Shown: positions 49,991 to 59,900 of the stretch, piece by piece
Position numbering within the stretch: the first letter of the stretch is position 1
Layout of the letters: every line of letters starts with the position of its first letter
Assembly (NCBI GenBank): GCA_020723325.1
Contig: DYJD01000026.1
Location: forward strand, 44,543-108,542
Reading direction: 5' to 3'
DNA from: Desulfosudis oleivorans
GTDB taxonomy: Bacteria; Desulfobacterota; Desulfobacteria; Desulfobacterales; SURF-7
DNA length: 64,000 nucleotides
The notes under the pieces: model-generated
Told to the model about the DNA's origin: nothing
Seen by the model: the letters and a program-made list of their open reading frames with translations, nothing else
The model's database searches: none
Made by a program: the position numbers and the translations under genes

Positions 49991-51811
49991 TTACTGTTCG
50001 ACTTTGACAATCACCAAGGTAATGTCGTCTTCCTGTTCACCGGGGCATCGGAAATCGTTCAACTCCTGGATGACGACATCGATGATTTCCCGGGCTGATC
50101 TGCGCGCGGCAGCGCGGATCAGGGATAGAAAGGCTGTTTTCCCAAACAATCGGCCCTGGGGATTTCGTGTTTCCCAGATACCATCCGTGCCGATGATGAG
50201 GATTTGCCCGGGGCGCATTTCCCGGCTGTTCTGCTCATATGCCGCATTTTCCATTGCACCCAAAGGCAGGCCTTTCCCCAGCAACTCGATAAAAGTATCG
50301 GTGGCGGGATCAAAGAGAATCGCGGGATCATGACCGGCCCGAATATATTGAATCTTTTTTTGATTAATATCGATTTCAAGATAAAAAAGAGTCACAAAGC
50401 GGCCGGAATCCTCCACGTCCTTGACCAGTTGATTGTTCACATCCGCTACGATGCGGCTCGGGGCGTCATGGCCGGATGCACGCTGGCGCAGGATGGCGCG
50501 TACCGTGGCCATTAACAGGGCCGAGGGAATACCGTGGCCGGACACATCCCCCACGGCGATACTGATTTTGTTATGGCCTGATCCGGGGTGCTGAAAAAAG
50601 TCGTAATAGTCTCCGCCGGTCTCGTCGCAATAGATACTGGTGCCGGCGATGTCCAGGCCGGCCATATGCGGATCGGACTTGGGCAGCAGATTTTGCTGCA
50701 CATCCATGGCAAGCCCCAGGGCATGTTTCATGCGCAATCGTTCTTCCAATTGTAAGGCCATGGAATTGAAATTCCGGATCAATTCGCCGACTTCATCCCG
50801 GGTTTCCGCCGTAACGGGCGGATAGTCTTCGCCTTTGGCCAATTTGTTGGCGGCCTGGGTGACTTTCTTGATGGCGGAAACGGTTCGGCCGGTCACCAGA
50901 CGAATCAGGAGGAGAATGAAAAAAATGAAAGCCGTGCCGGTGACGGCGTACAGCCAGCGAAAACGGATGATGGGGGCCAGAATTTCCTGTGCCGGTGCGA
51001 ACATGACAAGATACCAGGGCGCTTCCTGCAGGCGATAGAAGCCACTGACCTCACCTCCCGGATAGTCCTTGCCGATCACTGTTCCGCGAATCTGGCCGTG
51101 CATGGCCGAAAGTGTTTTCATCTCAAGGGCATCTCCGGTTTCGCCGAGCATTTTTCTGCCGTCGCGGCCGGTTCCGGTCAGTATCCGGCCGTCATCAGCA
51201 ACGATAAAGGCTTTGTCACTTTGCCACCAACCCATACCCGCCACGGCATCCATGAGATAATCGAATCGCAAAACTACTTCCAGGCTGTCGATGATGCGCT
51301 TCTGCTCATCCTTTACCTTGGAAACAATGGAAACGGTTTGCTTCTGAAGCTGTGGGTCGTACTGGGGCGGCATAATACGGATGGCTTTATGTTGATGATA
51401 GAGCACTTGCGGATTGGTTGCATGGTCATGGCCGACAGGCGGTTCCGGCCTATTGGGTTCTTCCGAAAGTGCTGCGGGATCCATTTCCGGTCCTGTTCCG
51501 CCGGTCAGACGGACCCGCACGACTCCTTCCATCTTTTCGAGCTGCTGAATGATGGTTGTACGAAAATGATCCCCATGGGGCAGGTGGGTTGTCTCCTGCA
51601 CCATTTGCAGCCAATCTTTGGGATGGGCCAGGCGCATATCGATCTGGTGGGCGGCGCGTTCAAGTTTCAACAGGGCGGCTTCGCCCCACTGATCCAGCAA
51701 ACTGTCACGGGCGTAAATGAAGCCGATCAAACCCATGCTGAACAGCAGTATCGCAACGGGCAACAGCATAAAAAGCGCAAAACGCTGTTGAAGTGTTTTG
51801 GGTCTCAGCAT
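49991..51811 (-). CDS. Membrane-bound SpoIIE/PP2C-type phosphatase with sensor and HAMP domains
   Basis: Two membrane helices (about residues 12-33 and 288-310) bound a 250-residue periplasmic sensor region (Cache-like; WWQSDKAFIVADDGRILTG). A HAMP domain follows (about 312-362; AANKLAKGEDYPPVTAETRDEVGELIRNFNSM), then a PPM/SpoIIE phosphatase (SIYCDETGGDYYDFF, VGDVSGHGIPSALLMATVRAILR, GTDGIWETRNPQG, EDDITLVIVKVEQ) with the metal-binding Asp residues. It probably dephosphorylates an anti-sigma antagonist in a partner-switching system; no partner gene is adjacent. Confidence 0.9.
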   Translation of the reverse strand: MLRPKTLQQRFALFMLLPVAILLFSMGLIGFIYARDSLLDQWGEAALLKLERAAHQIDMRLAHPKDWLQMVQETTHLPHGDHFRTTIIQQLEKMEGVVRVRLTGGTGPEMDPAALSEEPNRPEPPVGHDHATNPQVLYHQHKAIRIMPPQYDPQLQKQTVSIVSKVKDEQKRIIDSLEVVLRFDYLMDAVAGMGWWQSDKAFIVADDGRILTGTGRDGRKMLGETGDALEMKTLSAMHGQIRGTVIGKDYPGGEVSGFYRLQEAPWYLVMFAPAQEILAPIIRFRWLYAVTGTAFIFFILLLIRLVTGRTVSAIKKVTQAANKLAKGEDYPPVTAETRDEVGELIRNFNSMALQLEERLRMKHALGLAMDVQQNLLPKSDPHMAGLDIAGTSIYCDETGGDYYDFFQHPGSGHNKISIAVGDVSGHGIPSALLMATVRAILRQRASGHDAPSRIVADVNNQLVKDVEDSGRFVTLFYLEIDINQKKIQYIRAGHDPAILFDPATDTFIELLGKGLPLGAMENAAYEQNSREMRPGQILIIGTDGIWETRNPQGRLFGKTAFLSLIRAAARRSAREIIDVVIQELNDFRCPGEQEDDITLVIVKVEQ

Positions 51812-52284
51812 CGGTTTATTCCTTTTCCAGATTAGTGTTGTGTTTTACCGATAGCTCCCATACATCACACTCCATCAAACCTGAAAGCTGTGGTTGCATA
51901 ATGTCTGCCAATCCAGAATCAATTCATTCAAAATCCATCGCAGCCATAATTTCGCCATCGTTTTATCATAGAATTGAAGGATGGCTGGATCATCGACGGA
52001 ACCGGGCAGAATGATGTTGCGTTTTTTTTAAATCGGTGTGATTATACGGATTAAATAATTCTTTACAGTGATAAAATCAAGACACTCTGCTAAACATCCT
52101 GGAAGCAATTCAAGATGGGCCGTAACTGCTCAGGTTATTCACCTGAACCTTTTTGGATCGATTCAAAACCGGTTTGAAACCGCGAATTTTTTGCGCGATC
52201 AGGTGGCCGAAAGCGCGCAATTTTTTCGCGGCCGTGGCGGTCTTTTCGCGCAAATTATCATCAGAAGAAAAAAATAGAAAACTT

Positions 52285-52366
52285 CGGCCTTGAAAATCAT
52301 TGCGGCCATATCGCGGCTGGAAGCCGCTCCCACAATGATGAATGACCGCAAAGATGATCAAGACCA
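52285..52366. repeat. REP-like palindromic element, copy 5
   Basis: Left arm GGCCTTGAAAATCATTGCGG, core ATCGCGGCTGG AAGCCGCTCCCACA (52310-52334), right arm CCGCAAAGATGATCAAGACC, which is nearly the reverse complement of the left arm. The best-preserved copy for seeing both arms. Confidence 0.82.
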
Positions 52367-52408
52367 AAACTTCGTTTGGTATGTATATTGCTATATTTTG
52401 CTGTATGA

Positions 52409-52435
52409 TTTCCAGGTGCCGATAGTTCCTGGAAA
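52409..52435 (+). promoter_or_regulatory. Inverted repeat before the metal-efflux operon
   Basis: TTTCCAGG and CCTGGAAA, perfect 8-bp arms separated by 11 bases, end 38 bases before the first gene of the efflux operon. It may be an operator for a metal regulator or a leader hairpin. Confidence 0.4.
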
Positions 52436-52473
52436 ATGAAACGAGCTGGAAGGGAAAGAAAACGGAGTCGGCC

Positions 52474-53847
52474 ATGCAATCATTCGAGCGCAAGCGATTA
52501 TCAGGGCGAATGTCAGATATACGCCCGTATTGTTGTCTGCCGGTGATCTTGCTCATTATGATGATGGCATATCCGGTAATTGCCGCTGATCCGGATGTTG
52601 AAAGCCTGGAAGCGCGTCTTGTCGACGGACCCGGCCTGGCAGATGTGGTAGCCTATGCCTACCGGACAGGGACAAGGATCACCGCCGCAAAAGCAGGCTG
52701 GCGAGAGGCCCTGGAGCGCAAACGGGTCGCCGAAGCTTATCCGGACCCGCGTTTGACTGCCACCTACTGGCCGGATTCGGTTCCTGACGATTTGTTCATG
52801 CGAAAATACGAGCTGATGCTTTCCCAGGAGATACCTTTTCCAGGAAAGCTTGGCGCGGCCGGAGAAGTGACCAGGATCGAAGCCCGGGCCGGCCGTATCA
52901 ACCTGGACCGGGCCGTGCGGGACACGGTCACGGCCGTACGGGAGTCCTATCATGAATTGGCGTATATCCGTTCAGCCAAAAGGATTGCCGAGCAGAACCG
53001 GAAACTGATCGATGAACTGCGCGCTCTTTCGGAAACCACTTATGCCAAGGAGCGCGGCACCCTGCTGGATGTGCTCAAGGCACAATCCCAGGCGGCCCAA
53101 AACGGCTATGATGCGCTCCTGCTAGGTGAGCTGGAGGAAACCGAGGCCGCCCGCTTGAATAGCCTGCTTGATCGCGAACCCCGGGCAACCATCGGGCCTT
53201 TGTCCGAAGATCCACCTCAGCCCGTGGTTTTCACGATAGAAGAGCTGTATTCCCAGTCGGAAAAGAACCGGGAGGAAGTGCGCTTGGCCCAGGCGGAAAT
53301 TGACAAAGCCAAAGCCGAGGAGAAAATGGCCCGCTATGAATCCTATCCGGATTTCATGGTAGGCTTGTTGTACGAGTCCACCCAACCCGAGGATTTGAGG
53401 GCTTCAAGGGAAGATATGGTGGGCGTGCAGTTCGGACTGACCCTGCCCCTGTGGTATAACAAAAACGCAGGCCGGCGTGCGGCCGCCGGAGCCGCAGTCG
53501 CTAAGGCCGAGGCCATGACCCGCGCCGAGGTCAATGATACCCGCGCCATGGTGCGGGAGACCCTTTTCCGGCTGCAGAACGCTCACAGACTGATCGTGCT
53601 GTACAAGGATCAGCTCATCCCCCAGGCTTATCGCTCCATGGAAACCGCCGAAATCTGGGCCCGCCAGGGCAGCGGCAGCCTGTCTAATTATCTTGAGGCA
53701 CAGTCGGTCTGGTACAATTTCCAACTGGCCCTGGCTCGGGCCAAGGCGGATCACGGAATCTTTCTGGCCCGGCTGGAAAGCCTGACCGGACAGGGCTTGA
53801 CCAGGAAGGAACCTCCTGCAGCCAAATCAGAGGAGGTCAGCCCATGA
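52474..53847 (+). CDS. TolC-family outer-membrane efflux factor (CusC/CzcC-like)
   Basis: A 457-residue TolC-fold protein: signal peptide ending near YPVIAADPD, then two helical-hairpin repeats with ALERKRVAEAYPDPRLTATYWPD, LSQEIPFPGKLGAAGEVTRIEA and the second-half copy GVQFGLTLPLWYNKNAGRRAAAGAAVAKAEA. The 'ysQeiPFPGKl' segment is typical of heavy-metal outer-membrane factors. Its stop overlaps the start of a second outer-membrane factor (ATGA). It would form the exit duct of the RND pump. Confidence 0.88.
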   Translation: MQSFERKRLSGRMSDIRPYCCLPVILLIMMMAYPVIAADPDVESLEARLVDGPGLADVVAYAYRTGTRITAAKAGWREALERKRVAEAYPDPRLTATYWPDSVPDDLFMRKYELMLSQEIPFPGKLGAAGEVTRIEARAGRINLDRAVRDTVTAVRESYHELAYIRSAKRIAEQNRKLIDELRALSETTYAKERGTLLDVLKAQSQAAQNGYDALLLGELEETEAARLNSLLDREPRATIGPLSEDPPQPVVFTIEELYSQSEKNREEVRLAQAEIDKAKAEEKMARYESYPDFMVGLLYESTQPEDLRASREDMVGVQFGLTLPLWYNKNAGRRAAAGAAVAKAEAMTRAEVNDTRAMVRETLFRLQNAHRLIVLYKDQLIPQAYRSMETAEIWARQGSGSLSNYLEAQSVWYNFQLALARAKADHGIFLARLESLTGQGLTRKEPPAAKSEEVSP

Positions 53848-55451
53848 AAACTATTTTTGATTCCGCAACTTATGATTCTATGAAAATTGGCATGAATCCC
53901 TTGCTTATAATTTTATTAGCCCTACTATTACTGACGGCCTGTTCCGGCTCAAAAGCGGTACAGGAGGAGATCGACGGTTACCTTCCCCCTGCGGTTTATC
54001 AGGCAGCCCAGGCCGCACCCCCTGCTGCAGAATCATCAACGACGGTCGGCGATACCTTTAATGCCGATTTCTCAAAACAGCGCGAAAAACTTCTCCAGAT
54101 GAAGCAGGCGGCGCAAAAAGCCTTGGAGCAGCCCATCACCCAAGAGAGTTTTTATACCCCGGAGGCCGGTCGTCTGGAAGCCTTGGCGCCGGCCATCAAT
54201 GACCCGGCTGAAGCCCAAAAACTGCTTTCCAATGATTTTTCCCTGACGGATCTCGAGATCCTGACCTGGAGCCGCAACCCCATGCTGAAAAGCGCCGCGA
54301 ATAATTTCCGCGCCGCCTTGGAAGCCTATGACCAGGTCGCCAACCTGGATGATGTCCTCGCGCAATACATTGCCTTTACCGCCGGGTCCATGGCCGGGGT
54401 GGGGCCGACAGGGAATATGGGCGGCATCGATAAACTTTTTCCGTTTCCCGGAATCACCGCCCTTAAAGGCGATATTGCCAAGGCGGAAACCATGATCGCC
54501 CGTGAGGATCTGGAAATCGTCCGGCGCACAATCATCACCGAGGCCCGCAGACTTTATTGGGAATTGTATTACAATCGTAAAGCCCGGGCGACTACTTCCG
54601 AGAGTATCACGCTTCTGGACGGGTTTGAAGCTTCGGTCCAGCAGCGTTACGCCGGCGGTCAGATCCCTTTGCGCGAGCTTGTCATGCTGCGCATCCGCAA
54701 AGAGAAACTAAAAGAAAAACTGATTACATTGACGGAGAACGGCCGCAGCCTGGATTCACGTTTCAAAGCATTGCTGTTGTTGCCGGATGAAGCCGTGATG
54801 GGATCACCCCAAGGCCATGAGATCCATCCGGCCTTGCCGGATCTTGCCAAGCTGAATGAACTCGCCCTGACCCATGCTCAGGAATTGATCCGCATGGGCA
54901 GCATGATCAACCGCATGGAGTTGATGATCGAAATGGGTGAGACCGAGATTTATCCCGGTTTTTCCCAAAACTATAGCCTTACCGAAAACCGGGCCGTGAC
55001 CACAGCCGGCACCGGCAGAATGGATACGGCTTTTCAGACCAATGTACCGGCCGGAGCAGGCGCCGGCCAGCCCAAGATGCCCTTCATGGGTTTGTCCGAG
55101 GCCTATCTGCGGGAGACTAGAAGGCGTCTTAATGGATTGCGGCAGGAATTGGCGGGACTTACGGCGGAAACCGCGGCAAAGGTCCGGGAAGGCTGGGTTG
55201 CGGCGGATCAGGCGCGCCGGGAAGATCTGCTGTACCGGGAAAAATTGTCCGAACTGGCGCGTGTCAACGTCCGTACTGCCGGCCGGGCCTATGAAAGCGG
55301 CGAAATTTCCTTCGGCGATGCGTTGGAGGCTCTGATGCTGGAACTTACGACCAAACTGGCCGCGGAAAGACGCAAGGCGGATCAGGGGATAACAACGGCG
55401 GTTTTAAAAGCAACGGTGGGTTTTTCATGGCCGGAAAAGCAGGAAGGGTAG
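53844..55451 (+). CDS. Second TolC-like outer-membrane factor, lipoprotein
   Basis: A 535-residue protein with lipobox LLTAC (Cys33) and a long alpha-helical body (DLEILTWSRNPMLKSAANNFRAALEAYDQVANLDDVLAQY; FPFPGITALKGDIAKAETMIARED; AKVREGWVAADQARREDLLYREKL), a divergent TolC fold. The 'NP.LKSA...RAALEAYDQ' segment corresponds to the first TolC helix pair. GAGGAGGTCAGCCC precedes the ATG. Two tandem outer-membrane factors in one pump operon is unusual; this one may replace, or work together with, the first. Confidence 0.82.
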   Translation: MKTIFDSATYDSMKIGMNPLLIILLALLLLTACSGSKAVQEEIDGYLPPAVYQAAQAAPPAAESSTTVGDTFNADFSKQREKLLQMKQAAQKALEQPITQESFYTPEAGRLEALAPAINDPAEAQKLLSNDFSLTDLEILTWSRNPMLKSAANNFRAALEAYDQVANLDDVLAQYIAFTAGSMAGVGPTGNMGGIDKLFPFPGITALKGDIAKAETMIAREDLEIVRRTIITEARRLYWELYYNRKARATTSESITLLDGFEASVQQRYAGGQIPLRELVMLRIRKEKLKEKLITLTENGRSLDSRFKALLLLPDEAVMGSPQGHEIHPALPDLAKLNELALTHAQELIRMGSMINRMELMIEMGETEIYPGFSQNYSLTENRAVTTAGTGRMDTAFQTNVPAGAGAGQPKMPFMGLSEAYLRETRRRLNGLRQELAGLTAETAAKVREGWVAADQARREDLLYREKLSELARVNVRTAGRAYESGEISFGDALEALMLELTTKLAAERRKADQGITTAVLKATVGFSWPEKQEG

Positions 55452-56834
55452 GTGAAGGGCATGTTGGATTCCACATTCCGTGATTATTTGAATCGATATC
55501 CGCTGAGAACGCGGGTGCTCCTTGTTATGATAGCGCTTGTCCTGGCCGGTGGTATTTATTTTTTGCTGAAACCCATTGGCAAAGGCGCTGGGACGCAAAC
55601 AGCTTCCAGTCAAAAATCCGGGGAACGCAAGATTTTATTCTACCGCAATCCCATGAATCCGGCCATCACTTCATCCGCGCCGGCCAAGGACGAAATGGGC
55701 ATGGACTACATTCCGGTTTACGAGGACGAAGGTAATGCGCCCAAAAAGACCATGGCCCAGGAAGTGGACGACTTTTTCAGCGATCAAGGGACGGGTGCCG
55801 GCCAAGGCGGAGTGGCAGGACTCGCACCCATAACACTGACCCAGGCCGGCATTGAAGCGGCCGGCGTGCTGACCGCGCCTGTAACATTGGAAAATTTCGA
55901 GCAGCAAATCCGCACTGTGGGAAGAGTTATGGCCGATGAAACCCGGGTGCGCAAGGTGCCGACCCGGGTCAGCGGCTGGGTGGAAAAAGTGCATGTCCGC
56001 TCCGCCGGGCAAATGGTGCAGCAAGGGGAGCCGATTATAGCCCTCTATTCCCCGGAGTTGCTGTCAAGCCAGGAGGAATACATTCAAGCCCTGGCCATGG
56101 CGGAAAAGATGGCGGCATCCTCCGACCCGGAAACCCGTAAATCCGGTGAGGAATTGCGGCATTCTGCCGGCCAGCGCTTGAAGTTGTTCGATGTTCCCGA
56201 AGCTTTTGTCGCCGAACTCCAAAAAAAGCGCAAACCCCGGCGGGCCGTCACCTTGACAGCGCCCATCTCCGGTTTTGTCATGGTCAAAGAGGTTTTGGAA
56301 GGCCAGAAGGTGGAACCCGGCATGATTTTTTTTGTCATCAGCGATCTGAGTCATATCTGGGTGGAAGCCGACTTTTATGAATATGAAGGCAAGGGATTGA
56401 AGCCTGGGCAGGAGGCCGTGGTTTCCTCCGCCTATGATCCCGCCCTAGAAATGAAGGGCAAGGTGGCGTTGGTATATCCCTACCTGAATCCGGAGAGCCG
56501 GACCATCAAGGCCCGTTTGGAGTTTGCCAACAGCGACTTGAAGTTGAAACCGGATATGTACGTGGATGTAAGCCTTCGGCTTGATCACGGCCGGAGTGTG
56601 CAGGTTCCGGAATCGGCGGTTCTGGATTCCGGGCCGCGCAAGGTGGTTTTCGTGTACCTGGGCAACGGGCGTTTCGAGCCCCGGGAAGTCCGGGCCGGTG
56701 CCAGGAGCCACGGCCAAATTCAGATTCTGGAAGGCGTGGCCCAGGGCGAGCATGTGGCGGTCAAGGCCAATTTCCTGCTGGATTCGGAATCGCGGTTGCA
56801 GGCGCTGATACAGGGGGCGATGAAGAAGAGATAA
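55452..56834 (+). CDS. cusB: RND periplasmic adaptor with heavy-metal-binding domain (CusB-like)
   Basis: A 460-residue membrane-fusion protein: N-terminal anchor helix (residues 21-39), a heavy-metal-binding domain (about 60-92; FYRNPMNPAITSSAPAKDEMGMDYIPVYEDE minus flanks, seen as YRNPMNP and KDEMGMDYIPVYE) and barrel-sandwich/beta-barrel domains (TRVSGWVEKVHVRSAGQMV, APISGFVMVKEVLEGQKVEPG, LSHIWVEADFYEYE, VAVKANFLLDSESRLQAL). Met-rich metal motifs fit Cu/Ag transfer to the pump. Start GTG 55452 or ATG 55461; both have purine-rich sites. Confidence 0.92.
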   Translation: MKGMLDSTFRDYLNRYPLRTRVLLVMIALVLAGGIYFLLKPIGKGAGTQTASSQKSGERKILFYRNPMNPAITSSAPAKDEMGMDYIPVYEDEGNAPKKTMAQEVDDFFSDQGTGAGQGGVAGLAPITLTQAGIEAAGVLTAPVTLENFEQQIRTVGRVMADETRVRKVPTRVSGWVEKVHVRSAGQMVQQGEPIIALYSPELLSSQEEYIQALAMAEKMAASSDPETRKSGEELRHSAGQRLKLFDVPEAFVAELQKKRKPRRAVTLTAPISGFVMVKEVLEGQKVEPGMIFFVISDLSHIWVEADFYEYEGKGLKPGQEAVVSSAYDPALEMKGKVALVYPYLNPESRTIKARLEFANSDLKLKPDMYVDVSLRLDHGRSVQVPESAVLDSGPRKVVFVYLGNGRFEPREVRAGARSHGQIQILEGVAQGEHVAVKANFLLDSESRLQALIQGAMKKR

Positions 56835-56839
56835 GCCAG

Positions 56840-56945
56840 GAGACAGAAGACAGAATACAGAAGTCAGGAGACAGAAGACAGAAGAATGATAATAAATCCT
56901 TAATATTCTGACTCCTGACTCCCGAATTCTGAATTCTTACAATAA
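56840..56945. repeat. AGTCAGGAG / CTCCTGACT inverted repeat between adaptor and pump genes
   Basis: GAGACAGAAGACAGAA occurs twice in direct order around CAGAAGTCAGGAG; ATTCTGACTCCTGACTCCCG and AATTCTGAATTC follow as partial inverted copies. It interrupts an otherwise tightly packed operon with 129 non-coding bases. Confidence 0.6.
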
Positions 56946-56963
56946 ATAATAAGAGCGCAGCAC

Positions 56964-59900
56964 ATGATTCAAAAAATTATCGACTTTTCCGGCCGTAACC
57001 GTTTTCTGGTGCTCCTGCTCATGTTGGCAGTGGGCGGGATCTCGGTCTATATCCTGAAGAACATTCGGCTGGATGCTTTGCCGGATTTGTCCGACACCCA
57101 GGTGATCATTTTTTCGCGCTGGGACCGTTCACCGGATATCATCGAGGATCAGTTGACCTATCCCATTGTCACGGCCCTTTTGGGCGCGCCCCATGTCAAG
57201 GCCATCCGCGGTTTTTCGGATTTCGGCTTTTCCTATGTTTACGTGATTTTTGAGGACGGCACGGACATTTATTGGGCCAGGTCGCGAGTGCTGGAATATC
57301 TTTCCAAGATCCAGTCGCGCCTGCCCCAGGGGATTGCCACTGAACTAGGGCCGGATGCCACGGGGGTGGGCTGGGTGTTCCAATACGCCCTGGTGGATGA
57401 TTCCAAAACCCATTCCCTGGAAGCATTGCGCTCCTTTCAGGATTGGACCCTGCGCTACGCCTTGCAGGCCGTGCCCGGCGTGGCGGAGGTGGCCTCCATC
57501 GGCGGTTTTGTAAAACAGTACCAGATCACCGTGGACCCCAATCGCCTGGCGGCTTTTGATCTACCCCTGGACAAGGTTATTGAAGCGGTGCGTTCCTCCA
57601 ATAACGAAGTCGGCGGCCGCCTGTTGGAATTGAGCGGCAGGGAGTACATGGTGAGGGGCAGGGGCTATAGCCGGCAGTTGTCGGATTTTGAGAGTATCGT
57701 GGTGAAGACTACGCCGGGGGGCGTGCCGGTGCGGCTGAAGGACATCGCCCGGGTGGAATTCGGCCCGGAAATCCGGCGTGGAGTCGCTGATCTGGACGGC
57801 ACCGGCGATACCGTGGGCGGCATCGTGGTCATGCGCCACGGCGAAAACGCCATGAACGTCATCCAGCGGGTAAAGACCCGGCTGCAGGAGCTGGAGTCGT
57901 CCCTGCCAAAGGGGGTGCGCTTCGTCACCACCTATGACCGCTCGGATCTGATCGAGCGCGCCCTGAACACCCTGCGCCATGAACTGGTGGTGGAGATGAT
58001 CATCGTCTCCCTGGTGATCCTGCTGTTTCTCTGGCACATCCCTTCCGCCATCGTGCCCATCATCACCATTCCGGTGTCGGTTCTTTTCGCGTTCATTCCC
58101 ATGTATTATTTCGGGGTCACGGTGAACATCATGTCCCTGGCGGGCATCGCCATCTCCATCGGTGTGCTGGTGGACGGCGCCATTGTGGAAGTGGAAAACG
58201 CCTATAACAAGATCTACCATTGGCAGGCCGACGGCCGCAAAGGCGATTTCTTCGATGTACGCCTCGATGCCCTAAAAGAAGTCGGACCATCGGTGTTTTT
58301 CTCCCTGCTGGTCATTGCCGTGGCCTTTCTGCCGGTCTTTGCCCTGGTGGATCAGGAAGGTCGCCTGTTCAAGCCCCTGGCCTATTCCAAAAATCTGGCC
58401 ATGGCCATTGCCGCCATTCTGGCAGTGACCCTGGACCCGGCCATGCGCATGCTTTTCGCCCGCATCGATGCCTTCACCTTCCGGCCCAAATGGCTGGCCC
58501 GCCTGGCCACCCATACCCTGGTGGGGACTTATTATCCGGAAGAAAAGCATCCCATCAGCCGGACCATTTTCAGCATTTACGAGCCGGCCTGCCGGCTGGT
58601 GCTGCGCCATCCCAAAGCCGTGATACTAGCATCAGCGGCGCTTGTCCTGATCAGCATCCCCGTGTATTTCAAGCTGGGATCGGAGTTCATGCCCCCTTTG
58701 CGGGAAGGAACGCTGCTGTTCATGCCCACCACCCTGCCGGGCATATCCGTGGCCGAAAGCCAGCGCATTTTGCAGATCCAGGATAAAATCCTGCGCACGT
58801 TTCCGGAAGTTGAGCGGGTCTACGGCAAGGCCGGCCGAGCGGATACATCCACCGATCCCGCGCCCTTTTCCATGATGGAAACCACCATCGTATTGAAGCC
58901 GGAAAACGAATGGCGGGAAAAACAACGCTGGTACTCCTCTTTTACGCCGGAATTTGTAAAGTCCATCTTGCGCGCAATCTGGTCCGACCGGATTTCCTAT
59001 GAGGAACTGCTGGCGGAAATGGATGAAAAACTGACCATTCCGGGTGTCACCAGCCGCGGGGCCATGACCATGCCCATCAAGGCGCGCATCGACATGCTCA
59101 CCACCGGCGTGCGCAGTCCGGTGGGTATCAAGATTTTCGGCGCGGATTTGGCCGAAATAGAACGTATCGGCGAACGTCTGGAGCTTATCATGAAGGAAAT
59201 TCCCGGCACCAGCAGTGTTTTTGCCGAACGCACGGCCTCCGGTTATTTCATCGATTTTGAACCCAAAAGAGAGCAGTTGGCCCGTTACGGCCTGACCATC
59301 GGTCGCTTGCAGGACATCATTATGAGCGCGGTGGGCGGCGAAAACATCACCACCAGCATTGAAGGCCGGGAACGTTACCCGGTGAACATCCGCTACCCCC
59401 GGGAATTGCGCAGCGACATGGAGACCTTGCAGCGGGTGCTGGTGCCCACGGAAGGCGGCGCCCAGGTGCCGTTGGGACAGCTCGCGGACATCCGTCTGGT
59501 GCAGGGACCGTCCATGCTGCGCAATGAGAACGGTTTTCTTTCCGGCTATGTGTATGTGTATATGACCGGCCGGGATATCGGCGGTTATGTGGAGGAAGCC
59601 AAGCAAAGAGTCGCGGAAAAGCTCAGTCTGCCCACGGGCTATTCCCTGCAATGGAGTGGTCAGTATGAAAACATGCTGCGCGTCAAGGAACGGATGAAGG
59701 TCATTATTCCGATCACATTGGTGCTGATTTTCATCCTGCTGTTCGCCAACACCCGCTCGGTGGTCAAGGCCCTGATCGTCATGCTGGCCGTGCCCTTTTC
59801 CGCCATCGGCGCCATCTGGCTGTTTTATTTTCTGGACTACAATGTTTCCATCGCCGCCTGGGTGGGCATGATCGCCCTGTTGGGCCTGGATGCGGAAACC

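Larger units (their letters stand above)
51812..52473. other. Long intergenic region, no gene supported
   Basis: About 660 bases between the divergent phosphatase and efflux operons. It holds a REP-like element (52285-52366) and the perfect inverted repeat TTTCCAGG-N11-CCTGGAAA (52409-52435). Short open stretches exist (for example a minus-strand frame ending LILDWQTLCNHSFQV near 51875) but none has a start with ribosome-binding site or a recognisable family. Confidence 0.5.

Noticed and set aside
51870..52030. Minus-strand frame ending LILDWQTLCNHSFQV
   Set aside because: Open for only about 50 codons, the only ATG gives 27 residues without a ribosome-binding site, and no family was recognised.
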